A stretch of 64,000 nt of DNA. Source: Chrysophaeum taylorii. Lineage: Eukaryota; Sar; Pelagophyceae; Pelagomonadales; Pelagomonadaceae. Every line of letters begins with the position of its first letter. The stretch's first letter is position 1. The DNA lies in NCBI GenBank assembly GCA_029834535.1, contig JAQMWT010000431.1, forward strand, positions 1 to 64,000. The letters are read 5' to 3'. A program made the position numbers and the translations under genes. The notes below the pieces were generated by a model. That model saw only the letters and a program-made list of their open reading frames with translations, did no database searches and had not been told where the DNA came from. Below are positions 20,461-31,198 of the stretch, one piece after another.

Positions 20461-22376
20461 TGTGATTACTCATCTGACGACGACTCATTTCCCCAGCACG
20501 GTTGGTTTGGACGAGTACAAGACTCAAGCCAAAGATATCAAAATTGATGAATATGAGTTGAGCTGCCTCAAAGGTCTCTCAGACGCTGATCGCAAAGCAT
20601 ATGTTGCTGCCATCTCTAAAGAGATCTTTGACATTGTTAAATTTGGCTGCTTTAAACTAGCGCTGCCAATTGTCAACTCAAAGCCTATTGACACCCGCCT
20701 CGTCCTACGTATAAAAACCAATGCTGCTGGTCAGTACATTAAACAAAAAGCACGCCTGGTCCTACGAGGATTCTTAGCCTCTGGGCACCGATTTCTTCAA
20801 CACATTCAGCCCTATGGCAGAGCTTACCGGCATCCGTTGTGCTCTGGCGCTAGCAGCTCATCTGCGACTTCCCGTCTACCATGTCGACGTCCCTAACGCT
20901 TTTGTTCAAGCTCCCATCGATTCTCATGTTTATGTCAAACTGCCACAAGGCATTTACCTTCTCGATCCCGAAGATACTAAATACCAAGGTCGTCTCCCAA
21001 AGCTACTTAAATCTCTCTATGGATTACGTCAGAGCCCTGCCCTTTGGAATCAAACCATAAACGGCTTCTTTGATTCATTAGGCTATACACGATTTCGAAC
21101 AGACACATGCATTTACGCTAAAGTCCAAGCTGACGCTACATTTCTAATTTGCACGCTCTCAGTAGACGACGTCGTCATTACTTGCACTTCGGAAACTCTA
21201 CGTCGTGAGTTCCAGCAAGCCCCTAAAAAGGAATACTCAGTCGACACCTTCGAGGAAGTCCATACTCTCCTAGGCATGCGCATAACGCGTACAACTGATG
21301 GCTCTATATCACTGGACTGTCAGGCTAAACTTGATGCATTGTTCGAAGAGTACCCCATTTAAATGCAGTTACGTCCCACTTCCACACCGATGTCACCATC
21401 AGCCACGTATAAAACTAGAGAGCCATCTTCTGATATGGACAAGTTCATCCTTCATACCTTCTCTACTCTACTCGGCGAGCTCACGTTTGTCCAATTGGCC
21501 TGTCGCCCCGATCTATCACAAAGTCTTAGTCGTTGCTCTCGAGGAATGCGTAATCCAGCATTTCTACATGTTCAAGTACTAACAGGAACGCTCCGCTACT
21601 CGCGCAAGCCTGAAAATCGCAATCTTCGCCTCTTGTACTACTCTGGTTCTTCCGCTCTAATGGACCATCTTCGACTTCTTATTGGTAATCGTACTGACAT
21701 GACCACCATGTTGGACTACACTAAAGAACAAGTTAATTCAGGTAATTTTGATCCACTGGTCGCATTCGTTGATGCCGATAATGCACCCTCTTATGAACAA
21801 GACCGCAAATCTACAACCGGCTACGCTATCTTTTTGTTTGGTTCTCTCATCACTTGGAAGTCCAAATTGCAGCCTATTACAGCTACTTCTACGCACGAGA
21901 GTGAACTTATCGCCCTCAACATGTGTGCCGATGATGTGGTCTGGTTACGCAAATTGCTAACGGAAAAGCCATTCGTTATAAATCCTCACTTCTATCTCCG
22001 CCAACCTTCAGGGAAAGACGTGCTACTAGATTATGATGCTTACGACAATCCCCTCCCATCGGACATGTCGTTCATACGTAACAGTCCTATACTTGGAGAT
22101 TCGGCCTCTGCTATTCATCTATCAAATAACCCCGACAGCACGACTAAGGCTAAAGCTATCAGCACACGCTGGTTCCGTATACGCGACTACGCACAGTTAA
22201 AACGCATACGTCGACATCATGTTTCCGGTACCCATAATATCGCCGATGGATTTACCAAGCCCTTTGGAGCTCCACTCTTCAGCAGATTTCGCACGTTACT
22301 CGGCTTACAACAACCCATAGCTCGACAAGATGGTAAATCATTACCCTTCATTATGTCCGAAATGACTTTAAACTAA
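20460..22376 (+). pseudogene. Copia family A reverse transcriptase and RNase H (fossil)
   Basis: RT blocks in order: KARLVLRGFLAS (20748), a DVPNAFVQAPIDSHVYVKLP block (first catalytic D, 20884-20943), LLKSLYGLRQSPALWN (21004-21050), and SVDDVVI (21160-21178), the equivalent of the YVDD box. RNase H follows: VDADNAPS, RKSTTGYAIFLF, WKSKLQPITATSTHESELIAL, and HNIADGFTKPFGAP near the end. All are Ty1/copia signatures. They copy the RNA into DNA and remove the RNA strand. ORF3 begins about 35 bases downstream. Confidence 0.92.
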
Positions 22377-22411
22377 CCCTGCTATGTAAAGGAATACTGG
22401 CTCGCTAAAAT

Positions 22412-24459
22412 GTGAAATGCAATAAAATATGTGATGTGGAGATCCCTTTCATGATGAATCCCACTAAAAACAAAGATGCTGCAAGCCGACGCCACTCTAT
22501 CCTGAACCGTGGTCGTGGTGGTGCACTGTCACTATCCCCACCTTTTAATGCTCTAACTCCAAGCGTTGCACCGACTAGTTCCACTAATCGGAAACATCAA
22601 ACCTATTTGTCGGTGGCGCAAGGACATCAATCTACGCCCGTGACGCCCAAGGCGCCCAAGGCAACTGCCCAACAACAGTCTAAATCGCAAGCAGCAAAGT
22701 CTGAGTATTTCCTGCTCAAACACTCTAAGTTTGACGTATTAGCGATGATGTCAGGGAACGTTACTGCTCTTGGTTCATCGCCACCCAGCTTTCTCATTCC
22801 GCAACACAAGGACCCCCAGTGCTGGCTTAAGTCTTTGCAGCAGCTGCTTACGGAAGCACAACAGACAGAGTTTGTAGATAATGTACAATATCTCAGTTCA
22901 TTGCTGTGTGTCAAAGCTAAGCGTATTCGAAACGCCCCCGCTATATCTCCTAACGAGGGAATACGCCTTCATCGCTTCCCACCCATTAAAGGGGTTGTCA
23001 AAGTACATGTGACGTGTACAAAGTGCTACAGTAAAACTGATATGCCGGGCACACCAGTCGTGCTCATCACCTGTAATGAAGATGAACTTTAAACCGACAG
23101 GATTCGCCAAATTATTGAGGATCATCTCGCGTCTGAGCAACACGCATCGCACTGCTTTGACGTACCGCGCCCTTTCTTTTTGTTGATTTATGCGCTGTGC
23201 GATCGGTCACACCATGGGATAGCTTTAATTCGCAACAGTCCGCAGTCATTCCAACTGTCTTGTTTTAATGATCCGGCTGCTCACACTAGAGCTATAATCC
23301 TCCGCCTTGGAAAGTCAATTGCTATTAATAAGCAGCTCAAAGAGGCAATCATGCAGACTGCGACATCCCTTAAAGTTGATGCCTCTAAATCATTGTTAAC
23401 CTTGACGATAGCACCATGCTTTTACTTCAGCTGCCCTTTATCTCGAGTGTAAATCTTGAGATTCTTGTAGCAGCTTGGTCTTTGTTACAGTCTGTTGACG
23501 ATAAAGTATGTGTAGTAACCAACCCGGATGAGCTACTTAACGTGCCTGTCGAACGCTTCGTTAATGATGTTTCCCACCAATTTAACGCAATCTCCTCCGA
23601 GACGTTACCGCCAATGCTTAATTATTTTCGTCAACTATCACCTGTACAGCAAACTGCCTTTAAAAATGTGCTAATCCAGGTTGGCTACCCTTCGGACATA
23701 ATTGATGTCTTTTCAGATAATACCTCTTCGGAAGATGTTTCACCAGCGCCGATCGACAATCCACCCGCTGAACCGACGCCAGATAAAGCTAACGACAATA
23801 TGGCTGAATCTTTACATCAATTAAAAGAAGAGGTTCGGTCTTTATCCTTACGTCTCACTAATACCGAACAGCAATTGATGGCGCGAGATCAACAACTATC
23901 GCTTGCACTAACATCTCTCACACAGATGCAAGAGACTTACGAAAATTTAAACACTCAAGTGATTAAGAACATCAAGCATGTGTCTCTATTAGACAACATC
24001 TTGTCAAGTCTTCAGATGCATCAGGACACCATAATCCCGTCCTCTGCTGTATTTGTCCATATCATTTCTCGGTCGCTTATCTCATCCATTGGACAGCTCC
24101 CTCCAGATACGTATAATGGGGCACAGCAAGCTCAAATCGACGCAGCAGCTCATCACCTCCACACAGCTATGTCTGATGCAAATGATCGTGTTATTCCTGC
24201 ATTGGATCTACACGCTCTTACACCCGATGCTGCTATGTCTTTCCTTTCGTCTGTCATATCACCCTTGGTCACCTTGAGTGATGCAATGACTACGCACAAT
24301 ATCAACACTACTAACGACCTAACCTCTGATGTTCATAATTCGTCTTCTCCAGAGTTAAATGAACTGGACGATAATAGCGAAGATGAATTGGACCATACAT
24401 CGGATGTGGATACTGATACAGCTTCTTTGCGTAACATTACAACACGCTCGACATCATAA
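22412..24459 (+). pseudogene. ORF3 of copia family A: cysteine knuckles and coiled coil, unknown role (fossil)
   Basis: Downstream of pol and inside the LTRs. Layout: a basic N-terminus with RGRGG; a helical part; a CTKC knuckle and a CALCDRSHHG knuckle some 50-60 residues apart (near 23010-23215); a helical domain ending ...LSPVQQTAFKNVL; then a coiled coil (LHQLKEEVRSLSLRLTNTEQ, near 23810-23960); and an acidic tail. Family B ORF3 at 44097-46085 has the same layout. No signal peptide or membrane segment is seen, so it does not look like an envelope gene. It may bind nucleic acid and assemble, but the role is unknown. Some breaks. Confidence 0.7.
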
Positions 24460-24576
24460 TTAATTTGTCCTGTTCTGTTGTTGTTTGTTCCACTGTCCAC
24501 TGTTTTCGTGTATATTGCACAAGTTCCGCCTCAAGAACGTCTGAAATGCATAAACCGTTTCCGCACGTTGAGGGGG
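24460..24576 (+). other. 3' untranslated region and polypurine tract, family A
   Basis: About 117 bases between ORF3 and the 3' LTR, ending TTGAGGGGGTCC directly before the LTR start. GAGGGGG is a good polypurine tract. The same tract precedes the LTR in the inverted copy (39427-39435), and family B has CGAGGGGG in the same place (43936-43945). Confidence 0.7.
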
Positions 24577-24732
24577 TCCAGAAAGCTACACTATTATGTG
24601 TGCGACACTGGAACATTTTCATACCTATCTCTACACGAGGGTTTTCTCTCCGTAATACGGCTTCCCTCTTTCCTTCCTTCCTTACCCCCCCCCCTTTCCG
24701 CCCTTTTATTTCGTGACTATGAAGAACCCAGT
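24577..24732 (+). repeat. 3' LTR of family A, first part (split by gypsy)
   Basis: Matches the first 150 bases or so of the 5' LTR at 12833. It breaks off at CCAGT, where the gypsy LTR begins, and resumes at 29286. Confidence 0.85.
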
Positions 24733-25070
24733 CGTGGCGCAAGGAGGATTTTAGGGGCTACCTGGCGTGCCTTCGAATCCTGGCTCGCCGATCGCGTCCG
24801 CGCCCTTGGTGGGATCACTGGATGAGGATGGCCGTTCTCCCGCCACGCGACCACAAACAACTCCCGCGCCTGGTCCTCTAAACTTGAGGACCGGCTGTTG
24901 CTTTATGATCAAGGATATATCGAAAATAGGAAATCAGGGTGACGTGCGTCACGGAAAAGGAAGATGATGTCATAGAGAACACTGACATCATCGGAACGGA
25001 GTAGGGTGCCCTTGATAAGGGGGGGCCCTAGAAGAGGGGTAAGCCTTAGGAGGCGGGAGTTGCCGCCACA
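24733..25070 (-). repeat. 3' LTR of gypsy copy 1
   Basis: About 338 bases. On the interior side it is bordered by GGACTCCCCTGGT, which in the element's sense reads ACCAGGGGAGTCC, a purine-rich tract just before the 3' LTR. Its last 45 or so bases on the plus strand match the LTR end of gypsy copy 2 at 58790-58838. Confidence 0.88.
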
Positions 25071-25223
25071 GGACTCCCCTGGTAAGAATTCGAGCTGCCC
25101 CAGCGAGGTGCTAGCGCGAGGAGCGCGGCTTCGCCTTACGAGCATCTCGTGAACGAATCTTCTGGTAAACGCGGGTGATGATCGGTTCAGGAACTCGACC
25201 ACTGCGTAAAGTAAACTTGGTTA

Positions 25224-28200
25224 TCAACACATCAATCTCGTGTGGAGCGAAATCCGTGACACCTCGGCAACATAAATCTTCTTGCGCCAATCAGATCGCT
25301 TCCGGTCAGGAATCCGGAAAACAACAAACTTACCGTGCTGATAATCATGACGGAAGGTTTCTTCGGGTTCGCGGATGGTTTGATCAACGATCGGAGGTAC
25401 CATCACCGGCGTGATCTGACTAACATGAACACGTCGCTGTTCGGGCGGAAAGTCGAGAGACTCAATCCTATGGGTGACCGGGGAGAGGCGTTCCTTGATA
25501 ATAAACGGCCCTCGCCATTCCGGTCGAAGGTTGTTCTGACGGAAAGGAATGTAGAGCAAAACGTGCGATCCTTCCTTGTATTCAACATCAACATGATCAG
25601 CATTGTAAGCTAATCGCTGTTTCTTCAAAGCTTTATCACGAGCCTCGCGGACGATCTTTGTATAATATTTCAATCGTTCGCGAGTCTCGGCGACTGCATC
25701 AGAGCGAGTCTTTGGCAATAATCGTGTATCAAAATCCATGAGCGTGTAGTCAGTCGGTAGCATCGGCTGACGGTTCAGACGCAGCATAAAGGGGGAAATC
25801 TGCGTGCCTGGAATAAACTTGCGGTTGTAGCAAAACGCAATATAATGAGCAAAGTCAGGCCAATCCGCAATGTTCCGGCCCTGAAGGCAAGCACGGAGGA
25901 AGGCCTTGATAAATCGGTTGACACGCTCAGCCGGGTTCGACTGGGCATGATAAGGAATCGTAGTTTGGTATCGGGTGTTGAAGAGATGGCAAAACTCGCG
26001 CATCAACTTGTTAACGAACTCTTTACCGTTGTCGGTACGAATCATCTGGGGCAAATAGCCCTTGAGAAGGATGTTAATGGCAAAAGACTCGAGGACAGAC
26101 TCAGCAGTCTTATCGTTCAAAACATCCAGAATCAAGAAATGCGAGAACGGATCAAAAAATACTAGAAGATACGTCTCGGGACCAGCGCTGGGCAAGGGTC
26201 CAAACAAATCCATGCAAAGAACAGCCCCATCACCGTCGTAGACGGGCTGCTGCAAGAGTCCAGCTCGTTTCGGCTCAGGCGTACGAGCTTTCTTGCAAAC
26301 TAAGCATTCAGCAATGAAGACTCCAACTTCGTTCGACATGTGAGGCCACCAAAATCGTTCTTGGATAGCCTGGACGGTACTGTGACGTCCCATATGACCA
26401 CCGTTAACCGGAGTGTCATGGTAGAGTCGAATAATGCGCTTGCGCAACGTAGCAGGTGCAACAATCATCGGATGCAAATCAGCAGAAATGCGGTAAAGAA
26501 CGTCTTTAACGACATCGAATCGTTCGTTCGCTCGGGAACGTCGCGGCGTCTGACCTTGGGCCATTCGGTAGCGAATATCCTCGCAAGTAGCATCAGACTC
26601 TTGCTCACGTGCGATCTCAGCGAGCGTCATATTATCGGGTATCTTATCGATATAATCTTCGTAAGCGGCTGCGTCCTTGAAGATCTGCGGCTCATCGCGC
26701 GCACGGTTCTTCCGACGTTGTCTCGTAACGTGAGACGTAGCCAACTTCATCGGATCCTTTTCAGGATCTTCTTCCTCGTCTTCCGGCAGTTTGGTCGTAA
26801 CAAACGACATTATGAAGTGGCAGCCGGAGGCGAGAATTCCTTGGTCATCAACAGGTCGGGGAAGCTCTTGGAACACCAGATAAGCGTGGTTCAAAGGTTC
26901 TCCAAACTCGTCAGTCTCGATGACATGATCTATCGGATTGCGGGAGAGACAGTCAGGGATACTCATTCCCGGTGACTTTCCCGGCTTGTAACCAAGTTCA
27001 GGGTCGAAATTGGCGAGGCGCATCGCCCAACGAGCAAGCTGCCCAGACGAGTGCGTCGCCTTACGTAAAAACGTCAAATTTCGGTGATCGGTCTCCAGAA
27101 CAGTACGGTGCCCTTCGCTGTAGGCTCGAAAGTGCTCTAGAGAAAGTATAACGGCCAGCAGCTCTAGCCGACGGGGCTCATAATTCCGCATCTCCTTCGG
27201 CACAGCTCGGCTCTAGTATTCAATTACTCGTTCTTCTCGAGTCACTCTTCCGGCATCGTCCTTGACTTCGACAATCTGGAAGAGATATGCTCCAAGTCCA
27301 TCCTTGGAAGCATCGGATCGGATCTGAAAAGGCAGATCATAATCGGCGTGGTAGACTCCACGGGAATCAACCAAAGCGTCAATAATCGTATCCCAAGCCT
27401 TCTGACACTCGGGCGTCCACTCGAGCTTTACACCTTCGAGGCATAATCGTCTCAACGGTTCCACAATCTTCGAGTAGCCCTTCACATATCGCCGGCAGTA
27501 ATTACTCATGCCGATGAAAGAGCGTATCTGGGTCTTCGGGGAAGTATTCGGTAAAGTACCTGGAATCGGCATCTTCTGCAGTGCTCCCAGCGTCTTCGGA
27601 CTAGGCTTCAAGCCGTCTGGGGTAGAAATGTGCCCCAGAAATTATATATCATCCTTGAGAAGGTGGAACTTCGCGGTTCGACCGCTGTACCCTCTCTGTG
27701 CCAAATGACACATCACTTCGATCAAAACTTGTAAGTGTCGATGAAGATCGTCAGATCCCATCATTATATCGTCAACAAACGCAACCAAGTCCTGATACAT
27801 CCATTTCGAAAGGTCGCTCGCCATTTGCTTGCAAAAAAGAGCTCCGGCCGTCTTCACACCTAGAGGTAATCGCAAGAAACTGTGAGCGCCAAGTGGGCTA
27901 ACCATCGTGACAGCGTCCTGCGCTGCCGGATCCAGACGAAGGTTGTGGTATCCCCATCTAATATCAATGCATGTCCGCCATCGTCTCATCGCGAGAAAGG
28001 CTAAAGCATCATCTTGTCGAATGTTTGGCCAACTGTCATTGACCAATTGATCGTTGAGCTGACGTAAGTCAACTGCAGCACGGAACGCGTTTGACGTTCC
28101 AATCTCAGCTCCTTTCTTCGGAAGCATCAACAGAGGAAAGCCCCAAGGTGAGTTGGCCGGACGAATGACTCCATCCCGGCACCACTCGCTGATCTGTATG

Positions 28201-28880
28201 CGGAGACAATCGAGTTTCGCAGGCGTCAATCGGTAGGGCGTCATCTTAATCGGTCGCGGATTCGCGTCTTTGAATCGTAGAGACACAGGAGGCGAGTCCA
28301 CATGTCTCATAATCGGGTCGAAAAAGGCCCACGAATATTGCACACAGTGACGGAGCATCAGTTTCGCCTCGTCATCTAAGTGCGGATTGTCAGGAACTCC
28401 CAGCTCCTGCACAACCCTGTCAACTTCTTCCTTCGTAGGAATTTGAACTTTCATTGCTTCGTTGTCTTTGACATGCTCAGGAGTCTGCGGCAGTGGTGCA
28501 CCCTCGGCATCGCGCGGCGCATCTTTCCATGGCACATCGAACTTTTTCTCGTATTTTCGTTTCACTTCCGGGTGGCTTTTGTTGATCCTCTCGCCTTTGA
28601 CACGAACACTCGGCTCGCTCTTAATCTTCGGTTCCCGATCTCGCTCAGGATCTGGCGGAACGTCTAAATTTGGTTGCCGGGGGGGGGCAGCAGAAGAAGC
28701 ATGAGACGTCCCCGGCTCATCTGTTGCAGGCGGAATCAACGGTACCTCTGGAGGTTTCCATTTGGTGAGATCTTGAAGATCATCAGTCGACACCCATCTT
28801 ACGACACGTGTGCGCGTGTTTAACAGCGGAACTTGTACGTGACGAAGGGTGGTTTCATCAATTTGTAAATAATAATCAAC
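25224..28880 (-). pseudogene. Gypsy copy 1 pol: RT, RNase H, integrase (fossil)
   Basis: Read on the minus strand. RT: a DLRQLNDQLVNDSWPNIR block, FLRLPLGVKTAGALFC and FVDDIMMGS (near 27755), the YVDD-box equivalent. RNase H: IRSDASKDGLGAYLFQ, ELLAVILSLEHFR and ETDHRNLTFL. Integrase: a zinc part (H...GGHMGRHST...CLVCKKAR), then MDLFGPLP, IRTDNGKEF and NPAERVN with the D-D-E residues. After integrase a further segment (FVVFRIPD..RSDWRKKIYVAEV) follows, shared with copy 2. The N-terminal part before RT is acidic and Pro-rich and unrecognised. Looks broken, few breaks. Confidence 0.9.
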
Positions 28881-28935
28881 CCTAAACCTAACCCTAACCA
28901 TAATCCTTACACTAACACTAACCCTAATCTCATAT
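28880..28935. repeat. Telomere-like CCCTAA repeats inside gypsy copy 1
   Basis: CAACCCTAAACCTAACCCTA followed by further imperfect CCTAA, CACTAA and CCCTAA units. It sits between the 5' LTR (28947-29285, minus sense) and the point where pol homology with copy 2 begins, i.e. where gag and protease should be. Interstitial telomere-like repeats can mark a repaired break. Confidence 0.6.
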
Positions 28936-28946
28936 CCTCCACCACC

Positions 28947-29285
28947 TGTGGCGCAAGGGAAATTGTAGGGGCTACCTGGCGTGCCTTCGAATCCTGGCTC
29001 GCCGATCGCGTCCGTGCCCTTGGTGGGATCACTGGACGAGGATGGCCGTTCGCCCGCCACGCGACCACAAACAACTCCCGCGCCTGGTCTTCTCGACTTG
29101 AGGACCGGCTGTTGCTTTATGATCAAGGATATATCGAAAAATCAGAAACCAGGGTGACGTGCGTCACGGAAAAGGAAGATGATGTCATAGAAAACACTGA
29201 CATCATCGGAACGGAGTAGGGTGCCCTTGATAAGGGGGGGGGCTAGAAGAGGGGTAAGCCTTAGGAGGCGGGAGTTGCCGCCACA
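28947..29285 (-). repeat. 5' LTR of gypsy copy 1
   Basis: 339 bases, TGTGGCGGCAACTCC start and TTGCGCCACA end in the minus sense, with perfect short inverted ends. It is almost the same as 24733-25070. The primer site expected just inside it is missing: telomere-like repeats follow instead. Confidence 0.88.
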
Positions 29286-29539
29286 GCAGTCTGATGCTCT
29301 TTTCCAACATGGAGTAGGCCTCCAGGTGCGTACCGTCGGGTACGGGGTTTTCTGTTTAATTAACAGAGACTTCGTTCCCCGTTGTCAGTGTAAACGCTTC
29401 TATGGGACCTAATGTCCTTAAGGAGTTAGGGCCTAAATCCCTACCTTGTGTAGTAGCATGTGACAAGCGGAATGGTCTGTACACGCCTAAGACTGCACGC
29501 AGTCTCTACCATGTACCCGGAGAGGGTCAAATCTCTCCA
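29286..29539 (+). repeat. 3' LTR of family A, second part
   Basis: Continues the family A LTR from the gypsy target site to the end ...ATCTCTCCA. It matches 12975-13228. The next base onward (29540) is family B protease-region sequence. Confidence 0.88.
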
Positions 29540-29636
29540 GGAACCAGACGAACTTGACCACTGTGTTCAGTGATCGATCTGAGCCAAAGCTCAGCGCTAT
29601 CACGAGCCGCATAGACAAAGATGTGCGTACCCTTAC

Positions 29637-29650
29637 TACTAATTGACAGA

Positions 29651-29689
<39 letters not shown>

Positions 29690-29960
29690 TTGTCTTTAAA
29701 GGTCGACTGCTAAGAGGGGTGTGTGTGTGGGGGGCATGAAGGATGTGTCTGTCTGTTTGTCTTTAAAGGTCGACTGCTAAGAGGGGTGTGTGTGTGTGGG
29801 GCATGAAGTCTGTTTGTCTTTAAATGTCGACTGCTAAGAGGGGGGTGTGTGTGGGGAGCATGAACAGCATAAATGTCGACTGCTAAGAGGGGGGTGTGTG
29901 TGGGGAGCATGAACAGCATGTGTCTGTTTGTCTTTAAATGTCGACTGCTAAGAGGGCGGG
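29637..29960. repeat. GTCT run and 57-70 base tandem repeat
   Basis: A (GTCT)n microsatellite (29650-29690), then about five imperfect copies of a unit containing TGTCTTTAAATGTCGACTGC and TAAGAGGGG, then a TGTGTGTGGGG-type run and GGGAGCATGAA. In the array at 1-2900 this motif is present once per unit, so it has expanded here. Confidence 0.8.
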
Positions 29961-30011
29961 GAGTTGTAACCGATTAAGGGTAAGGATCAGGTAGGCCCGC
30001 GAGCCAGGCAT

Positions 30012-30510
30012 TGATCCTCCAAGCCGTCTACGGCGACCTCGCAGACTATTTTCACGACCCGCGGCTGCTCTTTCGGCGCGACATTCTCACGCCCCGTCGA
30101 AACGATGTTGTCGATGCTGACAACGCGCGCATGACCGCGGCCTTTTTTTCCCGGAGACGACGCGTCGGAGTTCTTTTCGGCCGACTAGGTTGGGTCGCAA
30201 GACGACGCCTCGCTCTTTACAGTCGAGTTTTCGACTCCCTGACAACCAACGGCATGCTGACTTTGATCGCGAGCTTAAAGTCTTCGCAACCTCGACCCGT
30301 CGCACGGCCACTGCAACGGTACCAGATGCGTGATCGATCGTGTCGTGTCACCGAGGCTCCTCCAACCTGTATCCCTTAAGGCCCGCCGACGCCAAACGAT
30401 CAACAAGAGCCATGGCCAGACGCCCCGCGAGGTCGGCGTCCTCTTGCCCAAGCCCGTCTTCTGTCACGTCCAGCTCTACGTGGCTCTCTGTCGATCGGAA
30501 ACCCCGAGAA
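30012..30510 (+). pseudogene. PIF1/Helitron helicase C-terminus, lone copy
   Basis: Contains VYGDLADYFHDPRLLFRRDI then LTPRRNDVVDADN (30020-30130), an LRNLDPSHGHCNGTR-like block in another frame (30280-30330), and RRRQTINKSHGQTPREVGVL with PVFCHVQLYVALCRS (30385-30500). These are the last conserved blocks of Helitron/PIF1 helicases. Frames change between blocks. It is the best copy for recognising the family, but covers only the end of a helicase. Confidence 0.75.
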
Positions 30511-30597
30511 TATGCACTTCTCAGTCGACGACTCCACCCTACCCCACACGTGCTGCGCAATACCGATAAGCCCCCTCCCGGCGTCTACACGCGCACT

Positions 30598-30945
30598 GTA
30601 GGTGAACTTACTGGGACCAGGTGAACTTACTGGGGTTTGAGATTGGGACTAGGTGAATTTAGTGACCAGGCGAACTTACTGGGACCAGGTGAACTTACTG
30701 GGGGTTTTAGAGTAAACTCAAGGTTAGCGGCGTGTGCGGATCAAAGCTGCTTAGATTGGCGGAGACGAAAGCGACGAGCTCGAAGGAGTGGGTGTGAGCA
30801 CGAGTGGGTTTACGCCGAACTTACAGGGGTTAGAGATTTGGACTATGTGAACTTACTGGCCAGGTGAACTTATATGAAACTTACTGGGATTAGGTGAACT
30901 TACTGGGGTTAGAGATTGGGGCTAGGTGAACTTACTGGCCTGCAC
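30598..30945. repeat. CCAGTAAGTTCACC minisatellite, inverted copy
   Basis: GGTGAACTTACTGGGACCAG-type repeats with the GTTAGAGATTGGGACTAG spacer and the same non-repeated core. This is the 3' end of the lone Helitron-like unit, the mirror of the blocks at 754 and 1797. Confidence 0.85.
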
Positions 30946-31198
30946 TTGTTCACATACATTACGTAGCATCTAACTTGCCTGCTCTCCCTTGTTTCACCTA
31001 CAACATCGCCCGCGACAAGCAACTCGAACTATGCTCCCTCGCATTTCCGCTCAAGCGATACCACGAAAACAGAGATCTACTTGCATATTATAACTATCTC
31101 CTTAAGAGAGTTTTACCAGATCGCCTGTGGATCCGCCCTTTGGTTCTTAATCTTCGGAAACAGAACAAATTTGTTCAGCAAAACACTCCACCATTAAC

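Larger units (their letters stand above)
24733..29285 (-). mobile_element. Ty3/gypsy element inserted in the copia 3' LTR (fossil)
   Basis: 4.55 kb on the minus strand with an LTR of about 339 bases at each end (24733-25070, 28947-29285; ends TGTGGCGG...GCGCCACA in minus sense). A short CAGT target duplication flanks it (within 24728-24732 and 29286-29290). The interior carries pol in the gypsy order RT, RNase H, integrase, but no recognisable gag or protease; telomere-like repeats stand in that place. The LTRs differ by about 4 per cent by eye. It is younger than the copia element it entered. Looks broken, a few breaks. Confidence 0.9.
12833..29539 (+). mobile_element. Copia family A element, nearly full length, with gypsy insertion (fossil)
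   Basis: About 12.15 kb without the nested gypsy element, which is large for Ty1/copia. Order: 5' LTR, half-tRNA-Met primer site, gag, protease, a methyltransferase-like domain, a region of unknown function, integrase, linker, reverse transcriptase, RNase H, ORF3, polypurine tract, 3' LTR. Integrase before RT is the copia order. The two LTRs differ by a few per cent by eye, so it is not very recent. The coding regions look broken in several places. No target duplication is visible, as the flanks are different parts of family B sequence. Confidence 0.9.
29637..30952 (+). mobile_element. Lone Helitron-like unit inserted in copia family B
   Basis: Same unit as the array at 1-2900, inverted relative to it, with clean ends. 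It begins TTACTACTAATTGACAGATG and a GTCT-rich run, and ends GGCCTGCACTTGTTCA. The copia sequence either side (GATGTGCGTACCC and CATACATTACGTAGC) joins up without loss when compared with 52080-52100, so this defines both termini. The ends are not the TC...CTRR of classical Helitrons, so a Helentron or another helicase-bearing element is possible. Confidence 0.7.

Noticed and set aside
22412-24459. ORF3 as an envelope gene
   Set aside because: No signal peptide, membrane segment or fusion-like stretch; cysteine knuckles and coiled coil point elsewhere.
24770-24790. TTCGAATCCTGGCTC in the gypsy LTR (also near 28989) looks like a tRNA T-arm
   Set aside because: No acceptor stem, D-arm or anticodon arm can be laid out around it; it is part of the LTR in both copies.
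28880-28935. A true chromosome end
   Set aside because: The repeats are few and imperfect and lie inside a gypsy element with sequence on both sides.
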